Shown piece after piece: positions 30,362 to 38,199 of a stretch of 64,000 nt of DNA. Every line of letters starts with the position of its first letter. The first letter of the stretch is position 1. The notes beneath the pieces were generated by a model, which worked only from the letters and a program-made list of their open reading frames with translations, had not been told where the DNA came from and did not search any database. Source of the DNA: Hassallia byssoidea VB512170. Its GTDB lineage: Bacteria > Cyanobacteriota > Cyanobacteriia > Cyanobacteriales > Nostocaceae. Location of the stretch: the NCBI RefSeq assembly GCF_000817785.2, contig NZ_JTCM02000010.1:50842-114841 (forward strand), written 5' to 3'. The translations under genes and the position numbers were made by a program.

Positions 30362-30931
30362 CTATTCAGGAAAAAAGCAACGGATAGAACAACAAAATCC
30401 CGGTAAAAGTGGCGAGGTTATTTCATCATCGCCTAACAAAGTAGCAACTAAAATTAATCGCGCTTTTTCTCGTCGATAAACTTCAACCTGTTTAGTTAAC
30501 CGATCGACAATCCAATACTCCCGCACACCTTGAACTGAATAAAGTTTGAGTTTTGCTTCTTTATCTCGAAATTCGTTTTGTTTACCAGGAGATAAAACCT
30601 CTACAACTAACTCTCGTGCGCTTGTCAAATGTCCCGCTTCATCTTCAATTTGAGCTAGTCGTTCTCGACTTACCCAAACTACATCCGGTATGACGCTATC
30701 TGCTTCCGAAAAAATTACACCCGGAGTAATAATTGTTTCCCCTAAACCACTCGACTCTGACCAAGCATCAAGTTGTCGAGCAATTTTAACACAAACCTGT
30801 TGATGGCGGCGATGAGGTGAGCGAGTCATGAAAAGTTCTCCATCAATAATTTCATAGCGCGTCCATTCATTCTGCGGTAGACCCTCTAAATCGTAAATTG
30901 TCCAGCGTACTCCCTCAATAGTTTGGCTCAT
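30362..30931 (-). CDS. Uma2 family (DUF820) restriction-endonuclease-fold protein
   Basis: A 189-residue member of the Uma2/DUF820 family, hugely expanded in cyanobacteria and with a PD-(D/E)xK nuclease fold. Typical motifs are YEIIDGELFMTRSPHRRHQ, VIPDVVWVS, ELVVEVLSPG (acidic metal-site residues PD and EVLSP) and KLYSVQGVREYWIVD. Function is unproven; it is often described as a putative nuclease. It stands alone between two repeats. The C-terminus ends ICFFPE-like after a slightly divergent tail (CCSIRCFFPE). Confidence 0.9.
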   Translation of the reverse strand: MSQTIEGVRWTIYDLEGLPQNEWTRYEIIDGELFMTRSPHRRHQQVCVKIARQLDAWSESSGLGETIITPGVIFSEADSVIPDVVWVSRERLAQIEDEAGHLTSARELVVEVLSPGKQNEFRDKEAKLKLYSVQGVREYWIVDRLTKQVEVYRREKARLILVATLLGDDEITSPLLPGFCCSIRCFFPE

Positions 30932-30995
30932 AATGGTTATCGTCTGGCTTATTGTCTTTGTTTGATTTTATCTAATTCAAAAGTCTTTCAATTAA

Positions 30996-31031
30996 GCGAT
31001 CGCCTACCGTTTAATTTCCTTAAACCGCTCT
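30996..31031. repeat. Copy of the 3' end of the GTPase gene
   Basis: 36 bp matching 28584-28619 with about three differences, including the stop codon and the last eight codons (…IKR). It sits next to a REP-like palindrome. It is probably a recombination scar rather than a gene. Confidence 0.7.
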
Positions 31032-31046
31032 GTTGATTATATAAAT

Positions 31047-31093
31047 GTAGTAAGCGTTTTAACGCTTAAATTAAGGACAAGAGTCCTGACTAC
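31047..31093. repeat. Three-way-junction palindrome overlapping eda 3' end
   Basis: Same element as 30070-30116, but the second inner hairpin carries loop AAGA instead of TCTT and the outer right arm is CTGACTAC. The right half supplies the last codons and the stop of the aldolase gene. Confidence 0.82.
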
Positions 31094-31718
31094 ATTTTTG
31101 CATTAAAGTTTTTGCCAATTGAGCGATCGCTTCCCAATCTCCACTATTTACCAGCTTAGGAGGAAATAATTCACTACTCAAACCAACTGCAACAGCACCT
31201 GCGGCTAAAAATTCTGGGGCATTTTCTAAAGTAACCCCACCTGTAGGAATCAAGGGAATTTGTCCCAATGGTCCTTGTAAACTTTTAATATAATTAGCTC
31301 CTCCCACCGCTTGCACGGGAAACACCTTGACACAACTTGCACCTTGTGTATATGCGCTAACGATTTCTGTAGGAGTCAGCGCCCCTGGTATAATTGGTAC
31401 ATGTTTTGCAATTGCGGTTTGAATCAGAGTTGAGTCAACGTGGGGTGTGAAGAGAAATTGCGCTCCAGATGCGATCGCTTCTTCCATATGATTAAGATTT
31501 AACAGCGTACCAGTACCAATGATGCATTCTGGTAATTCTAAGCGCAGTTGAGCGATTAATTCCGCAGCGCGATCGCTATTCCAGGTAATTTCGATTAACC
31601 GCATTCCTCCTGAAGCGATCGCCAATGCCATTTTACGTCCCAATTCAAATTCAAGAGCGCGAATCACGGCGATCGCTCGATGTTTTTGCAGTTGTGATAA
31701 CCAAATTTGATTGAACAT
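31071..31718 (-). CDS. eda: KDPG/KHG aldolase
   Basis: A 215-residue class I aldolase that splits 2-keto-3-deoxy-6-phosphogluconate to pyruvate and glyceraldehyde-3-phosphate (Entner-Doudoroff pathway) and may also act on 4-hydroxy-2-oxoglutarate. Visible motifs are AVIRAL, LIEITWNSDRA with the catalytic Glu, IGTGTLLN, FTPHVDSTLI, the Schiff-base Lys in CVKVFPVQAVGG, and IPTGGVTLENAPEFLAAGA. It is of family length. The last residues (KCSQDSCP) and the TAA stop come from the palindromic repeat, so the native tail was replaced. It is separated by 139 bp from the Uma2 gene. Confidence 0.93.
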   Translation of the reverse strand: MFNQIWLSQLQKHRAIAVIRALEFELGRKMALAIASGGMRLIEITWNSDRAAELIAQLRLELPECIIGTGTLLNLNHMEEAIASGAQFLFTPHVDSTLIQTAIAKHVPIIPGALTPTEIVSAYTQGASCVKVFPVQAVGGANYIKSLQGPLGQIPLIPTGGVTLENAPEFLAAGAVAVGLSSELFPPKLVNSGDWEAIAQLAKTLMQKCSQDSCP

Positions 31719-31820
31719 CTAAAATTCAACAGCGCTAACAGTTGTTTTGGCAAACGTTACAGGCTATCATATTTTTCTTTGCTTGCATATAGTAATCGGC
31801 GCATAAGAGCGTGAAAAGTT

Positions 31821-31854
31821 AGATCCCCGACAACTTATGCGAAGTTGGGGATCT
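31821..31854. repeat. TCCCCGAC/GTTGGGGA palindromic element
   Basis: Arms AGATCCCCGACAACTT and AAGTTGGGGATCT, preceded by AGAGCGTG. A sister copy with the same AGAGCGTG lead-in lies at 62911-62944 after the ammonium transporter gene. Confidence 0.75.
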
Positions 31855-31962
31855 GGACACCGGGAATTTGAGCGCTTGCGCGCACACTACGTGAACACAA
31901 CTCAAATAAGATTGCTACATATATAATTTACAATTTCACAAACACCTTTATTTTGTACACAA

Positions 31963-33054
31963 ATGAACCTTCATCAATTATCATCTTCATCAGTTATGGC
32001 GTTGATAATCGCAGCAACGCTTGCTAGTGGTGCAAACTTATTTCCATCCTTGGCACAATCGCAACTAACACCAGCGGAGAAATCTAGGCAAAGCTTTCAA
32101 CCAGTTTACCAATTGCGCGGACATATATGGGATGTTGCCTCTCTTGCTTTATCGCAAGATGGGCAAATCCTGGTTAGTGGTAGTTTCGACCAAACAATTA
32201 AGGTGTGGAACCTAAATACAAAAAAACAGCTGGCTACCTTAGATGGACATCAAGATGGAGTTAATGCGGTTGCGATTAGTCCGGATGGGCAAATTCTAGT
32301 TACTGCTGGGGGAACGGCGCAAGCTAATACAGACAATAGTATCAAATTATGGAACCTAAATACAAGAAAATTGCTTGGTACTCTACAAGGTCATTCTCAA
32401 GGCATAACTTCGCTTGCGATCGCACCAGACGGGCAAACTCTCGTCAGTGCTAGTTACGACAAGACCATCAAATTATGGAACCTGAATACAAAAAAACTGC
32501 TTGCCACTCTACAGGGACATTCTAGCCGAGTTAGTTCTATTGCCATCAGTCCGGATGGACAGCAGCTCGCTAGCGGAAGTGGTGAAGTGGATACTACAAA
32601 TAATATCATCAACTTATGGAACCTGAAAACAAGTAAATTACTGCGTACCCTGACTGCACATTCTGGGGCAATTAGTTTTCTTGCCTTTAGTCCGGATGGA
32701 GAAACGCTTGTCAGCGGTGCAGATCCTTCTGTGAAGATATGGAACGCAAACACCGGAGAATTGCAGCGTACTCTTAATTTATCTTCAATTGGGGGCATCA
32801 GTGCGATCGCCATCAGTCCGGATGGACAGACGCTGGTTAGTGGTGCTTTAGATACTTCGGTTAAGTTGTGGAATTTGTCTACCGGAACGCTACTAAAAAC
32901 GCTGGTGCAACCTCCCAGCAACAATCAAAATTTTGATCGTCTTACCCCTAGTAGTATCGCTTTTAGTCCGGATGGCAAAATTCTGATTATTGGTCATGGT
33001 GGTGAAGCTGCTTTGTCTAATTTCCCAATTGACATTTGGCGGATATCTTTTTAA
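31963..33054 (+). CDS. Exported WD40-repeat protein
   Basis: 363 residues. An N-terminal signal peptide (about 1-31, ending near SLAQ) is followed by about seven WD40 blades, recognisable from repeats of GHxxxVxSLAISPDGQxLVSGS and IKLWNLNTxK. It probably forms a seven-bladed propeller outside the cytoplasm; no enzyme domain is attached, so it is likely a scaffold. It is common in filamentous cyanobacteria. It is monocistronic, followed by a hairpin and T-run at 33111. Confidence 0.9.
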   Translation: MNLHQLSSSSVMALIIAATLASGANLFPSLAQSQLTPAEKSRQSFQPVYQLRGHIWDVASLALSQDGQILVSGSFDQTIKVWNLNTKKQLATLDGHQDGVNAVAISPDGQILVTAGGTAQANTDNSIKLWNLNTRKLLGTLQGHSQGITSLAIAPDGQTLVSASYDKTIKLWNLNTKKLLATLQGHSSRVSSIAISPDGQQLASGSGEVDTTNNIINLWNLKTSKLLRTLTAHSGAISFLAFSPDGETLVSGADPSVKIWNANTGELQRTLNLSSIGGISAIAISPDGQTLVSGALDTSVKLWNLSTGTLLKTLVQPPSNNQNFDRLTPSSIAFSPDGKILIIGHGGEAALSNFPIDIWRISF

Positions 33055-33110
33055 TAAGCAGATATACATCTATAGTGCGATAAAATAACAAGCGATCGCC
33101 TAACTTAAGT

Positions 33111-33143
33111 AATACTTTTTTTCCATTCATAAGTATTTTTTTT
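33111..33143 (+). terminator. Terminator after WD40 gene
   Basis: AATACTT (33111-33117) pairs with AAGTATT (33131-33137), followed by seven or more T. The stem is short and AT-rich, so this is a weak call. Confidence 0.5.
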
Positions 33144-33329
33144 CTATCTTAAGTGGTATTTAAATCTGTAATTCCGGGTGAATCATAGCTTTTGGGGTTT
33201 AAGATAAAATCATGAGACATTAATCTTCATCAACATCAATTAAATTCTGTCGCCAGCGGGAGGTAAACAAACAAAGTAATGTTTAGGCTATTCCTAGATA
33301 GATATTTTAAACATCTTAGGAACAGCAGT

Positions 33330-34172
33330 ATGCCTCTTTACAAACTCGAAGACTTTGACCCGAACTATAGAGATACCTTTGCTGGTGATGACATTAAAGC
33401 TTTGGATCTCTATACCGAAGGAGGAGAAAAAATTGGCTCAGTAGCTGATGCATTAGTCGATCCAGAAGGTCGTTTTCGTTATTTAGTCATTAATACAGGT
33501 ATTGCATCTTTAGGTAAACAAATATTGCTTCCGATTGGTCTATCCCACATTGACTATAATCAAAAGCGCGTCTACGTTGATGGACTCAGCAAATCACAAG
33601 TAGAACGTTTACCAGAATACAAAGACAGCATAACCGTTGATTACGACTACGAAGAACAGGTACGCAACGTTTATCGTCCAGAAGGTAGAGAGGTTAATTT
33701 AAATCGCGACACTTACAATTATCAGCAAGAACCTTCTTTCTATAATTTGAACGAGCAATCTCATCAAACTTTGAAACTGTATGAAGAAAGATTAGTTGCT
33801 AATAAAACTCGTGTCAAAACTGGAGAAGTCGCAGTCGGCAAGCATATTGAAACTGAAACTGCACGAGTTTCAGTACCAATTGAAAAAGAGCGAGTTGTGA
33901 TTGAGCGAGTTACTCCCACAACAAGCGAAGCTGTAGTAGATTCTCGTGAACTTCAGTTCCAAGAAGGTGAAGTTGCACGCATAGAACTGTACGAAGAAAC
34001 CCCGGATATCCATAAAGAAGCGTTTGTCCGTGAAGAAGTTAGAGTCCGCAAGGTTGTAGATCAAGAAACGGTTGAAGCACAAGAAACAATTCGTCGCGAA
34101 GAGTTAGATATTGACACTCAAGGTGATTTGCGTGTGAATGAAAGCGGTTCTAATGTTAACAAAAGTATTTAA
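33330..34172 (+). CDS. PRC-barrel plus DUF2382 (YsnF/AvaK-like) protein
   Basis: 280 residues. The N-terminal PRC-barrel (about 1-90: MPLYKLEDFDPNYRD, GEKIGSVADALVDPEGRFRY, LLPIGLSHID) is followed by a DUF2382 region (about 140-265: LYEERLVANKTRVKTGEVAV, HIETETARVSVPIEKERVVI, EAFVREEVRVRKVV). Family knowledge links YsnF/AvaK-type proteins to general stress. An upstream ATG at 33279 is in frame, but the paralogue at 34424 begins MPLHKLEDFD, so ATG 33330 with AGGA upstream is preferred. It is first of three related genes in a row. Confidence 0.9.
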   Translation: MPLYKLEDFDPNYRDTFAGDDIKALDLYTEGGEKIGSVADALVDPEGRFRYLVINTGIASLGKQILLPIGLSHIDYNQKRVYVDGLSKSQVERLPEYKDSITVDYDYEEQVRNVYRPEGREVNLNRDTYNYQQEPSFYNLNEQSHQTLKLYEERLVANKTRVKTGEVAVGKHIETETARVSVPIEKERVVIERVTPTTSEAVVDSRELQFQEGEVARIELYEETPDIHKEAFVREEVRVRKVVDQETVEAQETIRREELDIDTQGDLRVNESGSNVNKSI

Positions 34173-34212
34173 GAGCTGATTAACAAATTTGTTGAGTGCA
34201 TTTCATGATGCA

Positions 34213-34251
34213 AACAGGTAGAAAATTTATATTTCTGCCTGTTATTTTTTT
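34213..34251 (+). terminator. Strong rho-independent terminator
   Basis: A 12-bp stem AACAGGTAGAAA / TTTCTGCCTGTT (one wobble) is followed by ATTTTTTT. It separates the first PRC/DUF2382 gene from the second. Confidence 0.85.
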
Positions 34252-34423
34252 GATAAAAATATAAATAAGTTTTGTAAAGAAAGCAAAGAGATTAGATAAA
34301 TTTAAATATCTACCATTAGAATGCAGAGATAACTAATTGAAGTCAGTCGTTAGAAAGAGGTAGATAAACTGATAAAAAATTACCATATTAATGTAGGATA
34401 AATAAAGTTGGAGTAAAAATAAT

Positions 34424-35380
34424 ATGCCTCTTCACAAACTAGAAGATTTTGACTCAGACTATCGCAACAGTTTTGACGGTGATGACATCAAAGGTAAGAG
34501 TGTATATACCGAAGGAAGCGACGAAAAAATTGGTACTGTCAGCGACGTTTTAGTGGATGAAGATGGACATTTCCGCTATTTTGTTGTTGACTTAGGCTTT
34601 TGGATTTTTGGTAAGAAAGTATTGTTACCAGTTGGTCGTTCTCGCGTCGATCATGGTGCCGATCGCGTATATGCATTAGGAATGACCAGACAGCAAGCAG
34701 AAGATTTACCTGAGTTTAGCGATCGCCTTGCAGTTGATTACGACTACGAAGAAAAAGTACGCGGTGTATATCGTCCATCTGCTGGAGTTACAGCTGAACG
34801 ATCCTTAGATACACCTACACCATTAGATGCAACAACCGGTTTGGGTGCAACCAGTTTAGGTGCAGCAACTGGTTTGGGTGCAGCAGCGTATCAGCCAGCA
34901 CCAGGGGCAGATGCAATTGTCGATCGTCCCACTTACAACCGCGACACCTACAATTACAAGCTAGATTCTTCTTTGTACGACCTAAACGAGCAGGATCATC
35001 AAACCCTGCGATTGTACGAAGAACGCTTAGTAGCTAACAAACAACGTCGTAAAACCGGTGAAGTAGCGATCGGTAAGCACGTTGAAACTGAAACAGCACG
35101 AGTTTCAGTTCCAGTAGAAAAAGAGCGCGTAATAGTCGAGCGAGTAACACCCGCTGATGCTGGTAGAACTGTTACTCCTGATGCAACTGCTTTCCGCGAA
35201 GGTGAAGTAGCACGCATGGAAATTTACGAAGAAACTGCTGACATTAATAAAGAAGCATTTGTCCGCGAAGAAGTCAATATCAAAAAAGTTGTTGACCGCG
35301 ACACAGTAGAAGCGAAAGAAACTATCCGTCGTGAAGAATTGGATGTAAACGCTCCTAATCTTCCCATCGAAGAACGCTAA
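34424..35380 (+). CDS. PRC-barrel plus DUF2382 protein, second paralogue
   Basis: 318 residues with the same order as the preceding gene: PRC-barrel (HKLEDFDSDYRNSFDGDDIKG, VLVDEDGHFRYFVVDLG), then DUF2382 (LYEERLVANKQRRKTGEVAI, AFVREEVNIKKVV, IRREELDVN). In between is an Ala/Gly/Thr-rich linker with tandem LGAATGLGA-like units (about 135-170) that the first paralogue lacks. It is soluble and acidic. Likely a stress-linked structural protein; the precise role is unknown. It has a separate promoter region after the terminator at 34213. Confidence 0.92.
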   Translation: MPLHKLEDFDSDYRNSFDGDDIKGKSVYTEGSDEKIGTVSDVLVDEDGHFRYFVVDLGFWIFGKKVLLPVGRSRVDHGADRVYALGMTRQQAEDLPEFSDRLAVDYDYEEKVRGVYRPSAGVTAERSLDTPTPLDATTGLGATSLGAATGLGAAAYQPAPGADAIVDRPTYNRDTYNYKLDSSLYDLNEQDHQTLRLYEERLVANKQRRKTGEVAIGKHVETETARVSVPVEKERVIVERVTPADAGRTVTPDATAFREGEVARMEIYEETADINKEAFVREEVNIKKVVDRDTVEAKETIRREELDVNAPNLPIEER

Positions 35381-35444
35381 TATCACACAATGCAGACTTC
35401 AGACACGAACACAGTCTGTCCTGCGGTCTAACTAATTAAATACA

Positions 35445-35480
35445 GTACAGGTGAAGCTTTTTAATTAGCTTTGCCTGTAC
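35445..35480 (+). terminator. Hairpin after second PRC/DUF2382 gene
   Basis: GTACAGGTGAAGCT pairs with AGCTTTGCCTGTAC around TTTTAATT. There is no T-run after it, so it may end transcription weakly or be a leader hairpin of the next gene. It argues against the TTG start at 35491. Confidence 0.5.
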
Positions 35481-35547
35481 TTGTAATCAATTGGATAAAC
35501 AAATTTCATTTAGATTTTTACAAAAAATAATTAACAAATTTTTGCAT

Positions 35548-36429
35548 ATGAATAGTCAAACTGTGGTACAAAACGCAGAAAATACTGACAACGCAACTCG
35601 TATTATGTCTCTGTTAGAAACCTTACGGCAAAAAGTACAAAACTTCGCTGTCCTAGATATGCAAGGTCAGCGAGTAGGTGAGGTGAATAATCTAGTTTTA
35701 GATGCCAATCGTCAGCTAAACTTAGTTGTATCGGAAGATCCTAATCCGCTTAACAATAATCGCTTTTTCTTACTACCAAGTAAGCTGATCAAAAAAATTG
35801 ACACCTCAACAAGGTCTGTATATATGGAAATAGATAAATTAGCAATATCTAATCAGGAATATTTAGGACAAGAAATACCATCAAACGAAAAAATATTAGA
35901 TAATTCCCATATTACACCAGTCAATAACTCAACTTTAAATAGTACAGTAGAGCAAAAATCTAATTTAGAAAAGGTGGTAGAAGAAGATATTATTCGTTTG
36001 CTAGGTGAAAGATTAATTGTTGACAGCACCAAGCGAAAAATAGGTGAAGTTATTGTTCGCAAAGAAATTGAAACCAGGATGGTACAAGTACCAGTCCGCA
36101 GAGAGAAACTTATTGTTGAACAAATCAGCCCAGAACACAAACAACTTGCAGAAATTGATTTAGGATTGACAGAAATCTCTGGTATTGATTTGGCTGAAAA
36201 CCAAAAACCTGCTGAATTTGCAAGTCTTGACGGTAGTTTAACAGTGAGTGGTGATTTTAGTTCGCCGAAAATAGCTAGTTTACTTTTAAATGCGATCGCT
36301 CTTGAGCGCAATCATAAATGCAAGCAGGTGCGAGTGACAATCGTTGTTGAAGATGAGTCAACTCAAAATAAATATCAAGAATGGTTCGATCGCTGTTCCC
36401 AAGGTCAAGATCCAAACGCAGAAAAATAG
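35548..36429 (+). CDS. PRC-like and DUF2382 domain protein, third and divergent paralogue
   Basis: 293 residues from ATG 35548 (MNSQTVVQNAEN); TTG at 35491 is an alternative. It has an N-terminal PRC-like segment (VLDMQGQRVGEVNNLVLDAN, FFLLPSKLIKKID), one DUF2382 segment (LLGERLIVDSTKRKIGEVIV, ETRMVQVPVRREKLIVE), and a C-terminal part (LDGSLTVSGDFSSPKIASLL, VRVTIVVEDESTQ) absent from the other two. This gene looks functionally diverged from its neighbours. It is followed by a strong terminator. Confidence 0.87.
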   Translation: MNSQTVVQNAENTDNATRIMSLLETLRQKVQNFAVLDMQGQRVGEVNNLVLDANRQLNLVVSEDPNPLNNNRFFLLPSKLIKKIDTSTRSVYMEIDKLAISNQEYLGQEIPSNEKILDNSHITPVNNSTLNSTVEQKSNLEKVVEEDIIRLLGERLIVDSTKRKIGEVIVRKEIETRMVQVPVRREKLIVEQISPEHKQLAEIDLGLTEISGIDLAENQKPAEFASLDGSLTVSGDFSSPKIASLLLNAIALERNHKCKQVRVTIVVEDESTQNKYQEWFDRCSQGQDPNAEK

Positions 36430-36439
36430 TATACATCGT

Positions 36440-36469
36440 AGAGACGTTCCGCCGGAACGTCTCTTTTTA
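36440..36469 (+). terminator. Strong rho-independent terminator
   Basis: AGAGACGTTCC (36440-36450), loop GCC, GGAACGTCTCT (36454-36464), then TTTTA. The stem belongs to a GAGACGTT/AACGTCTC palindrome type seen again at 49404-49427. Confidence 0.88.
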
Positions 36470-36489
36470 TTTGTGGGGAAAAGCGCTAA

Positions 36490-36735
36490 TTAAAACTCAC
36501 AAACCGAGTCTCGCTCGATAGAACAGGTATTTTTAGCAAAATCGTTTCTTTCAACTTTGAATATCTGCATTTTCTTCAGAGGTGCTAGAGATTTAAGATT
36601 ATTTGGGAGAATGAACGGTTTTTGATTGGGTTGAAGCATGTCTGCGAGTGCTATTGCCGAACAAGTCATATTCGCAAAGCTTGCTACACCCATCGCTTTA
36701 AACCAAAACTCAGATTTTTTTAAACTTGATTGCAT
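36490..36735 (-). CDS. Small hypothetical protein with possible signal peptide, 81 aa
   Basis: No family recognised. Residues 1-32 (basic start MQSSLKK, then a moderately hydrophobic stretch ending CSAIALAD) look like a weak signal peptide; the rest is Lys/Asn-rich with two Cys near the C-terminus (NTCSIERDSVC). No clear ribosome site. It is the only good frame in this gap, but could be chance. Confidence 0.4.
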   Translation of the reverse strand: MQSSLKKSEFWFKAMGVASFANMTCSAIALADMLQPNQKPFILPNNLKSLAPLKKMQIFKVERNDFAKNTCSIERDSVCEF

Positions 36736-36968
36736 AAATCGTCTGTAATGATGAAAGATTATAGACGATTTTATACTTTAAATATCAAAAACATATTCGG
36801 AAAAATACGTATATTAAAATCTAAATGTTCCCGTCACGGCGGATAATATAAAGTCCAAAAAAAATGCAGTTGTAGCCGTTCCAGCGATAAAATTAGCACT
36901 CTCCTGTTCCGATTAAAGTAATAATCAGTAAAGACTTGCGTCCAAACAGTTTTTCTGGCTACAAGAAA

Positions 36969-37883
36969 ATGAAATTTCGACCGCAGAAACCCTCAAGGAA
37001 TCAACGGCAGCGTCGGCTTCCACGAGTTAACATCAAGATCCGGGATGGAAGGTTCCAGATTATGGGCATGAATACTTGGTATTCATACTGGCGCGAACCG
37101 TATCATCTACTACTTACTATTCCTTGGTCTGGCTTTTTGCTGTTGATTGCTGTCACGTATTTGGCAACCAATGGTATATTTGCACTCTTCTACTTAGCAG
37201 GAGGAGATTGCGTCGAGAATGCCCGACCGGGTTCTTTTTTGGATATGTTTTTCTTCAGTGTTCAAACTTTAGCATCTATCGGCTACGGTGCGATGTATCC
37301 AAAAACGACTTACTGCAATATTATTGTCACAATTGAAGCAATGGCAGGTCCGGTGGCAATTGCTGTGATGACTGGATTAGCTTTCGCTCGTTTTTCTCGA
37401 CCGACTGCCCGTGTAATGTTTAGCCGTGTCGCCATTATTACACCTCATGAGGGAATGCCAACTTTAATATTTAGGACGGCAAACCAGCGCGGCAACCAGA
37501 TTTTAGAAGCGCAGATGCAGGTATACTTAATCCGGGACGAAGTTACTAAAGAACAAGAGTTTATCCGCAGAATCTACGATTTGCAACTGATTAGGAATCA
37601 CTCTCCGAGCTTTACTTTAACTTGGCTGGGGATGCACGTAATCGATGAGTCGAGTCCACTTTATGGGATATCAGCCGAGTCTTTAATTGAGACAAATACC
37701 ACGATTACAGTCTTATTAACTGGCATTGATGATACAATTGCCCAGTCAGTCCATGCCCGTCATGATTATACTGGGCGGGAAATTCTCTGGAATTATCGGT
37801 TTGTAGATGTTATTTACCGCACTGCCGAAGGGCATCGCTACATCGATTACAACTTCTTCCACGATGTATCGCCTTTAGATTAA
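36969..37883 (+). CDS. Inward-rectifier-type potassium channel (KirBac)
   Basis: 304 residues from ATG 36969 (TTG at 36936 is possible). It has a basic N-terminus with slide-helix region (WREPYHLLLTIPWSGF), TM1, a pore helix with selectivity filter TLASIGYGAMYP, TM2 (AMAGPVAIAVMTGLAFARFSR) and a cytoplasmic immunoglobulin-like C-terminal domain (LIFRTANQRGNQILEAQMQV to the end). It forms a tetrameric K+ channel in the inner membrane. Filter SIGYG is a conservative variant of TIGYG. It follows three stress-type PRC/DUF2382 genes, perhaps reflecting osmotic or desiccation physiology, but separate terminators argue against an operon. Confidence 0.93.
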   Translation: MKFRPQKPSRNQRQRRLPRVNIKIRDGRFQIMGMNTWYSYWREPYHLLLTIPWSGFLLLIAVTYLATNGIFALFYLAGGDCVENARPGSFLDMFFFSVQTLASIGYGAMYPKTTYCNIIVTIEAMAGPVAIAVMTGLAFARFSRPTARVMFSRVAIITPHEGMPTLIFRTANQRGNQILEAQMQVYLIRDEVTKEQEFIRRIYDLQLIRNHSPSFTLTWLGMHVIDESSPLYGISAESLIETNTTITVLLTGIDDTIAQSVHARHDYTGREILWNYRFVDVIYRTAEGHRYIDYNFFHDVSPLD

Positions 37884-37903
37884 GAAGGGAAGAGTGCTTC
37901 AGT

Positions 37904-38086
37904 TTACTCGTTAAGCGGTGGTTGTAATGGTTTGACAACAACCCGACCATTTTCAACCACAGTACAATTTTTCGGCTTTTGGCATTGGTTGTCTGCCACA
38001 CCTGTGCCTTCTTTTTGAGATTGGATATTTTGCTCCCTTTGTTGCTTAAGGACAACGACACAAGGAGCGCATAAGGCGGATGACAT
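37904..38086 (-). CDS. Small hypothetical protein, 60 aa
   Basis: A short Cys-containing frame (SSALCAPCVVVLKQQ, QKPKNCTVVENGRVVVKPL) between two plus-strand genes. Composition is protein-like and not repeat-derived, but there is no obvious ribosome site and no family match from memory. The rest of the gap to 38199 shows nothing else. Confidence 0.35.
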   Translation of the reverse strand: MSSALCAPCVVVLKQQREQNIQSQKEGTGVADNQCQKPKNCTVVENGRVVVKPLQPPLNE

Positions 38087-38199
38087 ATGAGGTATTCTGA
38101 GCTTCTATATTAATTATCGCTCTGCTGGGGATCATTGGCAGAAAAATTTGCTTAATGTTTAAGTAACTTAAACTTTGAAATTACTCTAGGGCACACTTG

